From: Pseudomonas sputi
GTDB lineage: Bacteria > Pseudomonadota > Gammaproteobacteria > Pseudomonadales > Pseudomonadaceae
Reading direction: 5' to 3'
DNA length: 64,000 bases
Assembly (NCBI RefSeq): GCF_021603585.1
Contig: NZ_BQHI01000015.1
Coordinates: 1-64,000 of the forward strand
Positions within the stretch are counted from its first letter, which is position 1. The number at the start of each line of letters is the position of its first letter. The translations under genes and the position numbers were made by a program. The notes under the pieces were generated by a model that did no database searches, had not been told where the DNA came from, and was given only the letters and a program-made list of their open reading frames with translations. Positions 1 to 7,980 of the stretch are shown here, in pieces.

Positions 1-73
1 GGCGCCCTCCAGCCACTCTCCCCCATTCCTGATAAACTCCCCACCTCCCAGCCACACCGATTCCGTACCCCCA

Positions 74-172
74 ATGCCCCCAATCACCGCCACACCCGCT
101 CCACTCTCCCGCCGTTTCTCCGTCGCGCCGATGATGGATCGGACTGACCATTCTTTTACCTCCCGTAAATAA
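74..172 (+). pseudogene. dusA: 5' remnant of host dusA displaced by prophage integration
   Basis: An ATG opens a 32-codon frame whose residues 11-22 (LSRRFSVAPMMD) match the N-terminus of the intact DusA at the other end of the prophage. It then continues as RTDHSFTSRK and stops. The Trp expected after MMD is Arg (TGG read as CGG at 140), and the frame runs into phage DNA. This is the original host start of dusA, cut off by integration. The peptide is too short to function. Confidence 0.85.
116..151 (+). repeat. attL core (36-bp direct repeat with attR)
   Basis: This segment matches 33705-33740 with four mismatches, at 124, 130, 140 and 150. The longest identical blocks are ATGATGGAT (131-139) and GGACTGACC (141-149). 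At 140 the attL copy no longer encodes the DusA Trp, so that base is probably phage-derived and strand exchange probably took place in 131-139. Confidence 0.85.
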
Positions 173-200
173 AGGCCCAAACGCCTCGCCACCAACCCGC

Positions 201-218
201 GTACCAGTTGCGTACCAG
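201..218. promoter_or_regulatory. Paired GTACCAG motifs beside attL (possible integrase arm sites)
   Basis: GTACCAG occurs at 201-207 and again at 212-218, one helical turn apart (11 bp). The same TGGTAC core recurs four times beside attR and the integrase start (33553-33655). Matching short motifs at both ends of a prophage are typical of integrase arm-type or excisionase sites. The function is inferred from position. Confidence 0.4.
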
Positions 219-408
219 CTCTCTTCTTCTCCCTCCTTGTCCCATCCTCTCTTCCGACTGCGTTAGCAAATTTTAAGCAGCGGTTCTCGGCTCCAATCCT
301 GGCACTGTCTATCGTCGGCTCAGGCGTTGTTGGTGAGAGTTCAAACCGCGCGCATGAAAGGGCAGCGAATCGCCTCGTCTGTGCTTCACTCCGTTTTCAG
401 GTTGACCC

Positions 409-702
409 CTGGGAAAAAGGTAATTTTGGTAATTTCCTTTTTTAACTTCATAAAAACTCAATAAATTCAGCGGCTTAGATGGATTTATCAAAGGTAATAA
501 TAGGGTAAGAGGAAGGTTAGAAAATTACCCTTAGTCGTAGTAATTTCAGCCACCTAAGAAACCCTTTAAAATCAGGCACTTGGTGAAATATTACCTCCGG
601 CCTTACCAAATATTACCCTCAAAGGTAATACCTCAAAGCCACGATCTATAAGGGCTGCAGCCATTTTTTCGCACCGACTTACTAAAATTACCTTTTTCCC
701 AG
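409..702. repeat. 294-bp nested inverted-repeat element rich in GGTAAT/ATTACC
   Basis: A perfect 19-bp inverted repeat (409-427 with 684-702) encloses further pairs. These are 474-482 with 550-558 (CTTAGATGG/CCACCTAAG, one G-U), 502-508 with 525-531 (AGGGTAA/TTACCCT), and 611-617 with 624-630 (TATTACC/GGTAATA). GGTAAT or ATTACC occurs eight times, at 419, 428, 493, 524, 590, 612, 624 and 687, with near copies at 504 and 602. No convincing coding frame or target-site duplication is seen. It could be a structured RNA, a cluster of protein-binding sites, or a MITE-like element. Confidence 0.6.
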
Positions 703-770
703 CCTCGAACTGAAATTGGCCAGCTCAGGTGCCCTGCTATGCTTCCTGCTTTCCGAATGGAGTCGAACAG

Positions 771-986
771 ATGGCTAGCGAATATTCCCTCCCTGTAGTC
801 CTCGATAAAATCTACGAAAACCAGCTTGCGCTTGAAGCCGCGTTGATGGAGTTGGTGCTGCTTGCAGAACAAGGGGGTTATCACGCAGTCGGGGAAAATG
901 CCCGTGTAGCGCTTGAGCGAATCGGCGAAAATGCCGGGTTCATCAATCAGGGCATAGCAAGATTGATAGCTCAGGAGAAAGGCTAG
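771..986 (+). CDS. Small hypothetical phage-cargo protein
   Basis: This 71-residue protein is acidic, mostly helical and soluble. It has no signal peptide or membrane segment. The frame is open from 729, but ATG 771 gives the natural N-terminus MASEYSLPVV. It follows directly after the inverted-repeat element and precedes the HNH operon by about 150 bp, reading the same way. Similar short proteins are common in Pseudomonas prophages, but I cannot name a function. It could be a regulator or antitoxin-like partner of the cargo genes; nothing in the sequence proves that. Confidence 0.6.
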   Translation: MASEYSLPVVLDKIYENQLALEAALMELVLLAEQGGYHAVGENARVALERIGENAGFINQGIARLIAQEKG

Positions 987-1131
987 CTAAAACCCAGCCG
1001 AGGGCTACACTGCGGCTTTCGAAGGCACCGCAATGATCATTTGCAGGTGCTCGGCGAGCCAGAGCTGAGAAACGCGAGGTAAGCCACCTCGTGGAAAAAT
1101 GAAAGCTATACTGCGAAGAAAGGCTTGATTT

Positions 1132-1230
1132 ATGAATTTCACTGTGTATGAGCCACGTAGTGATGCTGACAGTACTTGGATTCCATGCCATCATGGCCGC
1201 CTTTTGTACCTAGTGATGAGTAGCTCATGA
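1132..1230 (+). CDS. 32-codon ORF translationally coupled to the TIGR04255-like gene
   Basis: ATG 1132 is preceded by an AAAGG element and opens a 32-codon frame (starting MNFTVYEPRS). It ends in TGA at 1228-1230, overlapping the next start as ATGA (1227-1230). Such overlap is the usual sign of coupling, so it may be a genuine small protein or a leader peptide controlling the operon. Codon evidence is weak at this length. It has no recognisable domain. Confidence 0.4.
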   Translation: MNFTVYEPRSDADSTWIPCHHGRLLYLVMSSS

Positions 1231-2009
1231 GCGCACGTTGGAAAGCTGACGACTTAGTACTTACTCGGTCAGAGAATGAAAATCGCTATAAACGTGATTT
1301 TTTGAAGCAGGCCGTTTGTGAGCTACGTTTCCCGACTCTCATGGAGCTGGGAGAACAACGTCCGCCAGCAGCTTTCGTTAAGGCACTTCGTAAAGACTAC
1401 CCTATATTAGAACTGAACAATGAGTTCACTCTTGGCTTGGGATCTACGAACGCCGGCTCAAGCAATATTCATATTCTAAAATCTACAAAGGGTAAATGGA
1501 GTATTTCCCTCAAGGAAAACTCTTTATCTATAGAGACCTCCACCTACTCTGGATTTGACAACCTTAGAGAACGGGTTCTTCAAGTCGTCGATGCCGCAGA
1601 AAAGGTGATTGACTCTGATTTCTTCACTCGCATAGGACTCCGCTATATCAACGTCCTAAAAAGTGAAGACGAAGAAATTACCAACTGGATAAACCCATCG
1701 TTAACCGCCCCAATAACTTCTAAAGTATTTACCGGGATAAACGACTTCGGCGGTAGAATGCAACTTCTATCTGAAGATGGCGGCTGTTTACTTCAGCACG
1801 GAATCCAGTTGAGTCGTACAACTACAGATGGGCCAATTAAGCCTGACTACTTGATCGACATTGACACCTATCGCGCAGAGGTTCCACTGTCCGATACAGC
1901 TGCAGCTATAGATATTATGCATCGTCAAGCATTTGATCTTTTCGATTGGGCACTTACTGATAGTGCGAGAAATTTTCTGTCCACAGATGCAAGATCTAGG
2001 AAGGGATGA
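1227..2009 (+). CDS. TIGR04255-like protein of unknown function
   Basis: The protein has 260 residues, no membrane segment and no signal peptide. The overall pattern matches the sporadically distributed TIGR04255 family: an early FLKQAVCELRF strand, a central FTRIGLRYINVL motif near residue 140, and a late MHRQAFDLFDWALTD segment near residue 240. No biochemical activity has been assigned to the family that I can state with confidence. It is the first main gene of a compact operon with an unknown protein and an HNH nuclease, in AT-rich DNA near the prophage end. That setting suggests a defence or toxin-type module, which is an inference. Confidence 0.7.
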   Translation: MSARWKADDLVLTRSENENRYKRDFLKQAVCELRFPTLMELGEQRPPAAFVKALRKDYPILELNNEFTLGLGSTNAGSSNIHILKSTKGKWSISLKENSLSIETSTYSGFDNLRERVLQVVDAAEKVIDSDFFTRIGLRYINVLKSEDEEITNWINPSLTAPITSKVFTGINDFGGRMQLLSEDGGCLLQHGIQLSRTTTDGPIKPDYLIDIDTYRAEVPLSDTAAAIDIMHRQAFDLFDWALTDSARNFLSTDARSRKG

Positions 2010-2015
2010 TCAATC

Positions 2016-2537
2016 ATGGACTACTACGCAACAGTCGCTCCAACGCCATCTCCTTCGGTTTTTTATGCGTCGCAGGCTCCCTTGGGACATATACCTCCCA
2101 TGGAAAACACTTATGCCGGTGCGACTCGGTTCGTATCAACAGACTTCCCTGGTTTGAACGTTGGAAAACCAGGTAACCGCGTTTCTGAAAGCCTACCGAA
2201 AAGCGCCCCACTTACTGACGCTACTCCTTTGGTCACCATGAGCCCCGAAGCAAGCACACCTCGTGCGCCAGTTCATGAGCGGCACATACCGGCAAGGGAC
2301 TTAGAAATAAATAAAATCGCGGAAGATCGAATTAAGCTTCTTGCGATAAAATACGCAAACGATTCTATCTCTGCAGAAATGATCGCACGCCTGGAGATAC
2401 TTAACTCCAGGCTGATCGAGCGTTCACCTCGGGTAACAGTAGAACAAATAAATTTCTTGGAAGGTTCAATCGGATCCATCAAGACCATTGAACAATCAAG
2501 ATTAGACCGCGCAAAAAGGTTGGGGCTGCCTACTTGA
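2016..2537 (+). CDS. Unknown protein between TIGR04255-like and HNH genes
   Basis: This 173-residue protein starts 6 bp after the previous stop. The first 90 residues or so are rich in Pro, Ser, Thr and Ala and look disordered. The second half (about 95-173) is charged and helical, with possible coiled-coil character (EINKIAEDRIKLLAIKYAND). No family was recognised. Its stop overlaps the TTG start of the HNH gene (TTGA, 2534-2537), so the two are made together. A helical C-terminus behind a flexible arm would suit an adaptor or partner of the nuclease, but this is speculation. Confidence 0.6.
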   Translation: MDYYATVAPTPSPSVFYASQAPLGHIPPMENTYAGATRFVSTDFPGLNVGKPGNRVSESLPKSAPLTDATPLVTMSPEASTPRAPVHERHIPARDLEINKIAEDRIKLLAIKYANDSISAEMIARLEILNSRLIERSPRVTVEQINFLEGSIGSIKTIEQSRLDRAKRLGLPT

Positions 2538-3217
2538 GTTTTACGGTCTTCCAGTACCCGAAGTCAAAGCACACGCGAACTTTGACTCCGAGACTATTCA
2601 AGCAATATAAAAGCTATAAGCGCTGGCTGCAAAATGAGTTTTCGCGAGTCTGTGTTTACTGTCGCCAGCCTGACAGTAGCGCCCCAAACCTAAACTTCGG
2701 CGTCGATCATTATCGACCAAAGGGTTTGTCTCAGTTTGCCAGCTTGATTTGTGATTACCAAAATCTTTACTACTGCTGTGGCGGATGTAACTCTCGCAAG
2801 AACAATGACTGGCCTGCCGATGAAAAAGTAGGCCCGTACATTGTCAACCCATGCGACCACATCATGAGCCAACATCTAAAATTTGATGCTGTTAATGGCG
2901 TGATGTCGGCCCGCTCTACATTTGGAAAATATACCGAAGATCTCTTACAGCTGAATGATCACACTCAAGTCATCTTCCGCAAAACCACTTTGCACGCTCT
3001 AAAAATCGCTGCCAAAGAGCTCATTTCACTTCAAGACCAAAAGGCAGAGCTTTTTGAGTTACTTCAAAATAAAAAAGTATCTCAAGCGATTTACGACAAT
3101 GAACTTAAAGACATTAACAACGATATAGAACTCACTGAAACTCTCATTCAAAACCTCAGTGGAACCACACCATTACCTCCCCTCAAAAAAGTGCGATTGG
3201 GCGTAGTGCTTTCCTGA
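2534..3217 (+). CDS. HNH endonuclease (PtuB/TIGR02646-like)
   Basis: The protein has 227 residues from a TTG start coupled to the upstream stop. It shows a complete HNH core: a zinc pair CVYC (C40, C43), the catalytic DHYRPK segment (D58-H59), and a second zinc pair C82-x2-C85 followed by Asn86. DHYRPK is typical of the HNH group found in Septu (PtuB) and retron-linked nucleases. No ATPase partner (PtuA) or reverse transcriptase is encoded nearby. The C-terminal third is helical (about 150-210). Membership of the HNH superfamily is clear; its target and role in defence are inferred. Confidence 0.8.
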   Translation: MSFTVFQYPKSKHTRTLTPRLFKQYKSYKRWLQNEFSRVCVYCRQPDSSAPNLNFGVDHYRPKGLSQFASLICDYQNLYYCCGGCNSRKNNDWPADEKVGPYIVNPCDHIMSQHLKFDAVNGVMSARSTFGKYTEDLLQLNDHTQVIFRKTTLHALKIAAKELISLQDQKAELFELLQNKKVSQAIYDNELKDINNDIELTETLIQNLSGTTPLPPLKKVRLGVVLS

Positions 3218-3763
3218 CAAGACTGCCTCCCACCTCCCCCTTACCAATTAAATAGATATCGTGCATTCGATAGAATCTGTGGGGAAAAATCTGCTAGGGA
3301 CCTTGCTGTAGCTTTTGATAGCCGTTGAAACGCCCCATTGGCTTCAGACCCAGCAATATCAATACGTTCGAGATCATCTGACGCTTTTGTAAAAGCCCCC
3401 TCTCTGCGCCCAAAGCAAGCGGGTGAAGAATTGAAAACTAGGTAAATCGTCTTTTTTCACGCCTTGCCCCCTGAAAACAAGCGTGAAAAACTTTCGGCTT
3501 TCACGCGCCCTTCCTGACTCACAATGGAAAGCGTCTTCAAATCTTTGCAAAATTTTGCACTCAGCGAAATTGCCGAGCTGCCCGTGCCGCCCGCAGCGGG
3601 CCTTTGCGCCGCGACTACATGTAAGCATCGGCAAATTGCAAAAAAAAGAGGTGAAACGTCCGCTGGCGGGAGGGGGATAAGTGCTTTTTTCACAAAATTT
3701 TTCTCACCGACAGATTTTTGCGCGGTTAGCATTGAGAGAAATTGATCAAAAAAGGATCCGTTG
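3218..3763. other. 546-bp non-coding stretch with several inverted repeats
   Basis: No convincing gene is seen. It holds a perfect 10-bp stem TTTTTCACGC/GCGTGAAAAA (3453-3462 with 3481-3490), with a third TTTCACGC at 3499-3506. It also holds a 14-bp palindrome TGCAAAATTTTGCA (3546-3559) and a 13-bp hairpin GCCCGCAGCGGGC (3589-3601). The repeated TTTCACGC unit suggests a binding site or structured leader for the membrane-protein gene that follows. None of the stems is followed by a clean T-run. Confidence 0.5.
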
Positions 3764-4255
3764 ATGGAGACCGTTACAGCGTGGGGCTACAACGTCAAAA
3801 TTAGCGATGCCATAGCGTTGATGGCGGTCATAATCGCCGCTGGGGCGTTATGGGTCTCGTGGCTAGCATTCAGGTTCAATCGAAACTCGGTAGCCCTGTA
3901 TGAAGGATCGGACCAACAAGGCATGGTCCTGTACATCACGAACAACAGTCCGCATCTCGTAACGGTGTTGGATTTTGGCTACGTCGGGCCAGATGGGTAT
4001 AGCTGCTCACTGGTGGGCGAGGAAGGATTAAGGGTTCGTATCGATCCCCGAGATAGCCGGTCAATAGATGTTCGCAGTTCTCAAGCGTTTCGACTCCAAA
4101 GAGCCAAAGGCGATTACACCCGGCACTGCCTATATGTGATTCTTGCAACAGGTCATCGGTTTTACAGCGCCAGTTGGCCCAGGAGATGGTGGTGGTGGAT
4201 TCTTGGTTGGATAGACGGAAGTCGGCGGCACAGGATTCGCCGGTCTGAACTTTAA
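3764..4255 (+). CDS. One-pass membrane protein, unknown function
   Basis: This 163-residue protein starts at ATG 3764, eight bases after AAAGGA; an in-frame TTG lies just before it. One strong membrane segment (about residues 14-36, IALMAVIIAAGALWVSWLAF) follows a short N-terminal stretch. The rest is a soluble domain rich in beta-type segments, with several Arg and a WPRRWWWW run near the C-terminus. Single-pass small proteins with such a layout are common as phage superinfection-exclusion or defence effectors, but no family was recognised. The DUF2971-like gene follows about 100 bp downstream on the same strand. Confidence 0.65.
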   Translation: METVTAWGYNVKISDAIALMAVIIAAGALWVSWLAFRFNRNSVALYEGSDQQGMVLYITNNSPHLVTVLDFGYVGPDGYSCSLVGEEGLRVRIDPRDSRSIDVRSSQAFRLQRAKGDYTRHCLYVILATGHRFYSASWPRRWWWWILGWIDGSRRHRIRRSEL

Positions 4256-4352
4256 GTTTTCTTCACACTCCAGTCCCTTCGCGGCGGATGCTTCACTTTT
4301 CTAAACGGTGCAAACCTCCAAAACAACCAACCTTTAATGGAGCCAAGTGCAA

Positions 4353-5783
4353 ATGCCAGATTTCCTCTACAGATTTCGCCCGGTAGACAAGTTGCTTGGC
4401 AGGAATGGTTTTGAAGGAGAGTTGTCAGGCACTTACATATATTTTGCATCGCCAGAACAGCTCAACGACCCCTTGGAAGGCTATCGGGAATTATTCTTTT
4501 CAGGTGACGCCATTGTGTGGCACCAGCTATTTAAACGATATATAGCATGCCTAATTGTAAGAAACTACCAGTACCTTTCCGGCTTTGAACTTAATCAGAA
4601 AGATTTTCCAGACGTTTACGATTTAAGCATATTGCCGCCGGAGGTGCGTGAGCCGGGAAAGGATGTGATCTCCACCTTTCTTTCAAATAGCAATATTCAA
4701 CGGCATATTCATTTCTTGGCCGAGGGGGAAAGACGAGTATCTAAAGAAGAGTTAACAGTGCATCTGAACAGTATACAGGTGTACGCAATGAAACTCGTTT
4801 CTGAACTGTACATCAAAATAGGCGTGAAGCCTGTTGATACTAAGCTAAAAGATATGGGAGAGGCTCGCAGCCTTGAGGCCTCATCGGCGTTACTTTCAGT
4901 TTGCGGAGAGGGCAGTCCGGGAAGCATTGATACTGCTCGCGCTATAGGCTACGCAGTAGCTTTATACATGGCGGAGACAGAGCTTTTTATCTCAAATTAT
5001 GAATCTTATAAAAAAGAATCAGGTGATAAAAAGTGGCGAAGGCTCGTTCATAGCTTCATTTCTCAATTTGTAGAAAGCCTCAAGAAACTAAGTCACAGAG
5101 AATGGTACACGGCTTGCTTTATGGAGAATTGCGATAACTCCGCTATATGGGGGACGTACGGTGATAATCATGCGGGCGTTTGCTTGAAGTTCAAGACGCA
5201 TCAATCAGAAGGCAAAGCCCAATTGGCATTTAATATGCCTGTAGCATTATCTTCCACGGGGTCGATATGGGAGTCGGCTAAATTGACATTCGAAAAGGTT
5301 AACTACGTCACGGACGTAGGTGATCTTGATTTTTTTAGATCTATAGGTATCTACCCCCGAAATACCCTATTGAAGAATTGGTATCTAAGTGATAGCGGCC
5401 AGCGAAGTACATGTTACTCAGCGCTGGAAAACACGGAAGAATGGATAGAGAGCTACTGGAAAGGCAGGCAGCTAAGCATTACCAGCAAAATGAAAGACTG
5501 GATAAGTGAAAATGAATACAGGCTAATTTTGCAGAACGGAATGCCTGACTATGAAAATTACAAAAACAGATGTTTGAAATATGACTTTGATTCACTGGAA
5601 GGCATAATTTTTGGAATCCGAACTCCTGAAATTGAGAAGTACCAAATCATTCAAGTCATCGAGGATCTTTGTGATAAGCACAAGAGAAAGGAGTTTAACA
5701 TTTATCAAGCGCACCACGATGCAGCGAATAAAACAATCAACTACCGGTCGCTTGTGAAAGTAAGTTGCGAAAACCCTAATTGA
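4353..5783 (+). CDS. DUF2971-like protein
   Basis: The protein has about 476 residues. The N-terminus (LYRFRPVDKLL, then a YFASPEQLNDPLEG motif) and the central WGTYGDNHAGVCLKF motif near residue 275 are the landmarks of the DUF2971 family. The family's usual length is 250-350, so this member carries an inserted helical segment (about 60-250) between the two conserved parts. A GTG at 4347 is an alternative start; GGAG at 4339-4342 could serve either. The gene ends only 6 bp from the convergent spike gene. DUF2971 genes often sit in mobile or defence islands; the activity is not known. Confidence 0.75.
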   Translation: MPDFLYRFRPVDKLLGRNGFEGELSGTYIYFASPEQLNDPLEGYRELFFSGDAIVWHQLFKRYIACLIVRNYQYLSGFELNQKDFPDVYDLSILPPEVREPGKDVISTFLSNSNIQRHIHFLAEGERRVSKEELTVHLNSIQVYAMKLVSELYIKIGVKPVDTKLKDMGEARSLEASSALLSVCGEGSPGSIDTARAIGYAVALYMAETELFISNYESYKKESGDKKWRRLVHSFISQFVESLKKLSHREWYTACFMENCDNSAIWGTYGDNHAGVCLKFKTHQSEGKAQLAFNMPVALSSTGSIWESAKLTFEKVNYVTDVGDLDFFRSIGIYPRNTLLKNWYLSDSGQRSTCYSALENTEEWIESYWKGRQLSITSKMKDWISENEYRLILQNGMPDYENYKNRCLKYDFDSLEGIIFGIRTPEIEKYQIIQVIEDLCDKHKRKEFNIYQAHHDAANKTINYRSLVKVSCENPN

Positions 5784-5789
5784 GCCAAC

Positions 5790-6761
5790 CTATAAAGTTA
5801 TATTTTTTAGGATTAGCGACGTAGCTTTTGATTGAGCAGCCCACAGCTCAAAATCCGTCGCATTTGCTGGCACCGGCGTTGGGCCGTGAGTATGGAGGGC
5901 AATTTGTAGATTCATCTGCTGCAACAAGTCGAGAATATCTACTACGACTTTGAACAAATTGACCTCTTGCGAACCGACCCAGCTTTTTGGTGACAGCATC
6001 TGCTGGCTGATTCCCGTTACACTCCGGCGCAAGCCCTCAATCCGCTCCTGCATATCACCGCCCACCGTTGCGTTATGCTTTTGCCCCACAACCAGATTCA
6101 GATCCCTTCCGGTAGCCTGGTGCAGATCATCCACCGCCGCCAAGCTCGCGGATCCGCCGGACAGCAGCTTGAGTGCGCCCAGCGCCTCGATCGTCTTCAC
6201 ACCACCCACAGACTCGGTTGAGTGGTCATCGACGGCCCGCGTGTGGGTCTGGAACTGCTCGCGGTTGTCCAGGGCTTCAACCTCGCGCTCGATCGCGTGA
6301 TCCCGGATTTTGCCATCGGTCTGGCGTAACCAATTGCCATCCGCGTCGACGCGCTGCTGCACTGCTTCGCTTTGCTGCCAGATCTGGTGCCCATTTGGCA
6401 CCTTCGGCATGGTCAGGCCGTGCGGCAGAATCGACTGGATGTAGGGCTTGTTCGGCAGCCCGTAGGCGAAGCACACCACGACGCGTGTGCCTTCCTCCGG
6501 AAAGGCATAAATGCCCATATCCTCGCCCCCTGTGGGCAGCGGCAACGGAACACCGGTAAGCGTCGGGATGGCCGGATCTGGCTCGTCATCGGCGCCTAGG
6601 ACTTCAATGTCGACCGCGTAGCGCGGACGGAAGTCGTCGCAGATACCAGCATCCGTCGGCGCATCGGCCACGGCGATGACGCGGGCGAAGCGTGGTAGGT
6701 GGTAACCACCAGTGAGTTCGGGGAACTGGCGCTCTACAGCGCGGCGGATTGCGTCTTCCAT
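5790..6761 (-). CDS. Phage baseplate assembly/spike protein (gpV-like)
   Basis: This 323-residue protein is the last gene of the leftward late operon. An OB-like N-terminal domain (about 20-130) carries GEDMGIYAFPEEGTRVVVCFAYG, typical of phage spike and gp5-related proteins. It is followed by a Gln/Asp-rich region that could form the beta-helical spike (about 150-270). The protein should cap the tail tube and pierce the outer membrane. Its start lies inside the end of the hub gene (28-bp overlap). The tail of the protein ends in THGPTPVPANATDFELW, a short C-terminal tip. Confidence 0.85.
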   Translation of the reverse strand: MEDAIRRAVERQFPELTGGYHLPRFARVIAVADAPTDAGICDDFRPRYAVDIEVLGADDEPDPAIPTLTGVPLPLPTGGEDMGIYAFPEEGTRVVVCFAYGLPNKPYIQSILPHGLTMPKVPNGHQIWQQSEAVQQRVDADGNWLRQTDGKIRDHAIEREVEALDNREQFQTHTRAVDDHSTESVGGVKTIEALGALKLLSGGSASLAAVDDLHQATGRDLNLVVGQKHNATVGGDMQERIEGLRRSVTGISQQMLSPKSWVGSQEVNLFKVVVDILDLLQQMNLQIALHTHGPTPVPANATDFELWAAQSKATSLILKNITL

Positions 6762-7438
6762 CGGATGGCCATCTGGTCATTGGCGAGTGCCACACTGGTG
6801 ACACGTTCGCCGGCGTTGATCGTTGCACCAGGTCGCAGGCCAGGAAGGGCCGCGACCATTGCGCTCTGGTTACCCTGGTAGCCGTCGAACAGCTCCGTGG
6901 GGATCTGCAGCGCCGCCCGGGCGCCAAAAAAACTGTCGGCCCAGCTGCCGGCGAACACTTCGCCGTTGCCCAGCTGGTGCCAGGTGAAGTCGGGAATACT
7001 GAATACGCGGGCCAGGCTGTCCATCGCCTGGTATCCGGCAGCAAGGCTGTAGAAGTACGGTGCCTTCACGCCGGCGTAAGGCCGATCGGGAACGCGAAAG
7101 CGCAGGCCCGTCTGCTCGCTGATGGCAGCCAGCACAGCGCGCAGATCGACGTGACGCAGGTTCAGCGGCAGCGGGTTGGCCAGCACAGCAGCCAGCTCAC
7201 GGCAGAACAGCACCTGCTCTTTGCCATTGGCGGCGGTGCAACGCTCGACGTAGCCGATGAAGTGGCGCTGCAGCGTGCGGTCGTTGTAGCCGATATCCAG
7301 CGTCACCAAGCCTTTCAGCGGCTCAGCAGACTGAACTGTGAAGTTCGCCCGCCCGGGACTGGTGGCGTCCAGCCGAACGTCTTCTTTGACCAGGCGAACA
7401 GGCGCGCCATTGATCGACAGAACTTTGTGCAGTTTCAC
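6734..7438 (-). CDS. Phage tail hub protein (gpD-like)
   Basis: The 234-residue protein contains strings such as RANFTVQSAEPLKGLVTLDIGYND and an AVLAAISEQTGLRFRVPDR segment (residues about 110-140). These are usual in gpD/gp27-type hub proteins that join the tail tube to the spike. It overlaps the preceding gene by 4 bp (ATGA) and the spike gene by 28 bp, as expected for partners. It is shorter than P2 gpD (about 390), matching the compact hub of HP1-type phages. Assignment rests on position plus general pattern. Confidence 0.7.
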   Translation of the reverse strand: MKLHKVLSINGAPVRLVKEDVRLDATSPGRANFTVQSAEPLKGLVTLDIGYNDRTLQRHFIGYVERCTAANGKEQVLFCRELAAVLANPLPLNLRHVDLRAVLAAISEQTGLRFRVPDRPYAGVKAPYFYSLAAGYQAMDSLARVFSIPDFTWHQLGNGEVFAGSWADSFFGARAALQIPTELFDGYQGNQSAMVAALPGLRPGATINAGERVTSVALANDQMAIRWKTQSAAL

Positions 7439-7980
7439 GTCTGCTCACTCCCCAGCCATTTGTCGACGCGGCCCAGCACCTTTTCAAAGCCGCTCAGTTC
7501 CGGGTTGTCGCTCGAACCTGAGTTACTACCACCTTCACCGACCGCGCTGCCCGGGGCGCCTTGGGCGTCGACCTTGTTGCCGGCGCGTCGACCCTCGACC
7601 TTTTCCGGGTTCGATTCGCGCTCGCTCAACGTGAACTGCACCAGCCAGGCTTTCAGGTTGTCCGCCTCTCGGGCGCTGACGCCTTCGGAGAACTCCACCT
7701 GGCGCACGCCGAACGCCTCGGCGGTGTCGTTCACGACGCGATACAGATGCAACTCGCCACCGCTTGCCGTGGCCTCGGCCAGGCGCATCAAGTCAGTCAG
7801 CTGCACCCGATCAACGAAGGGGATCATCAGCGAGACGGCCAATGTTTTGGGCTTGAAGCCCTTGTGCGCCTTGTCGGTGTTGCTGGTCTGCCCCGACATG
7901 TCGCCGCTTTCGATGCGTAGATTGCCGGTGACCTTGAGGTTCTTCCCCTGGACTTTTTGCCCGTCGAGCAACAGCGTCAT
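7435..7980 (-). CDS. Baseplate-region tail protein
   Basis: The protein has 181 residues from ATG 7980 (MTLLLDGQKVQGKNL). It shows a beta-rich domain with LAVSLMIPFVDRVQLTDLMRLAEA and WLVQFTLSERESNPEKVEGR, seen in small baseplate complex proteins of HP1-like phages that resemble LysM-bearing or DNA-circulation tail proteins. The C-terminus is Gly/Ser-rich and flexible. Starts and stops overlap its neighbours by 4 bp on both sides. It probably joins hub and wedge; the precise role is not known. Confidence 0.65.
   Translation of the reverse strand: MTLLLDGQKVQGKNLKVTGNLRIESGDMSGQTSNTDKAHKGFKPKTLAVSLMIPFVDRVQLTDLMRLAEATASGGELHLYRVVNDTAEAFGVRQVEFSEGVSAREADNLKAWLVQFTLSERESNPEKVEGRRAGNKVDAQGAPGSAVGEGGSNSGSSDNPELSGFEKVLGRVDKWLGSEQT

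Noticed and set aside
309-491. A 60-codon minus-strand frame near attL
   Set aside because: It runs into the inverted-repeat element, has no good ribosome site and shows no recognisable protein pattern.
409-3217. A retron: inverted-repeat RNA plus HNH effector
   Set aside because: No reverse transcriptase is encoded anywhere in the cargo zone, and the HNH gene is joined to TIGR04255-like and unknown genes instead.
2534-3217. A standard Septu system
   Set aside because: The HNH protein resembles PtuB, but there is no PtuA-type ATPase gene beside it.
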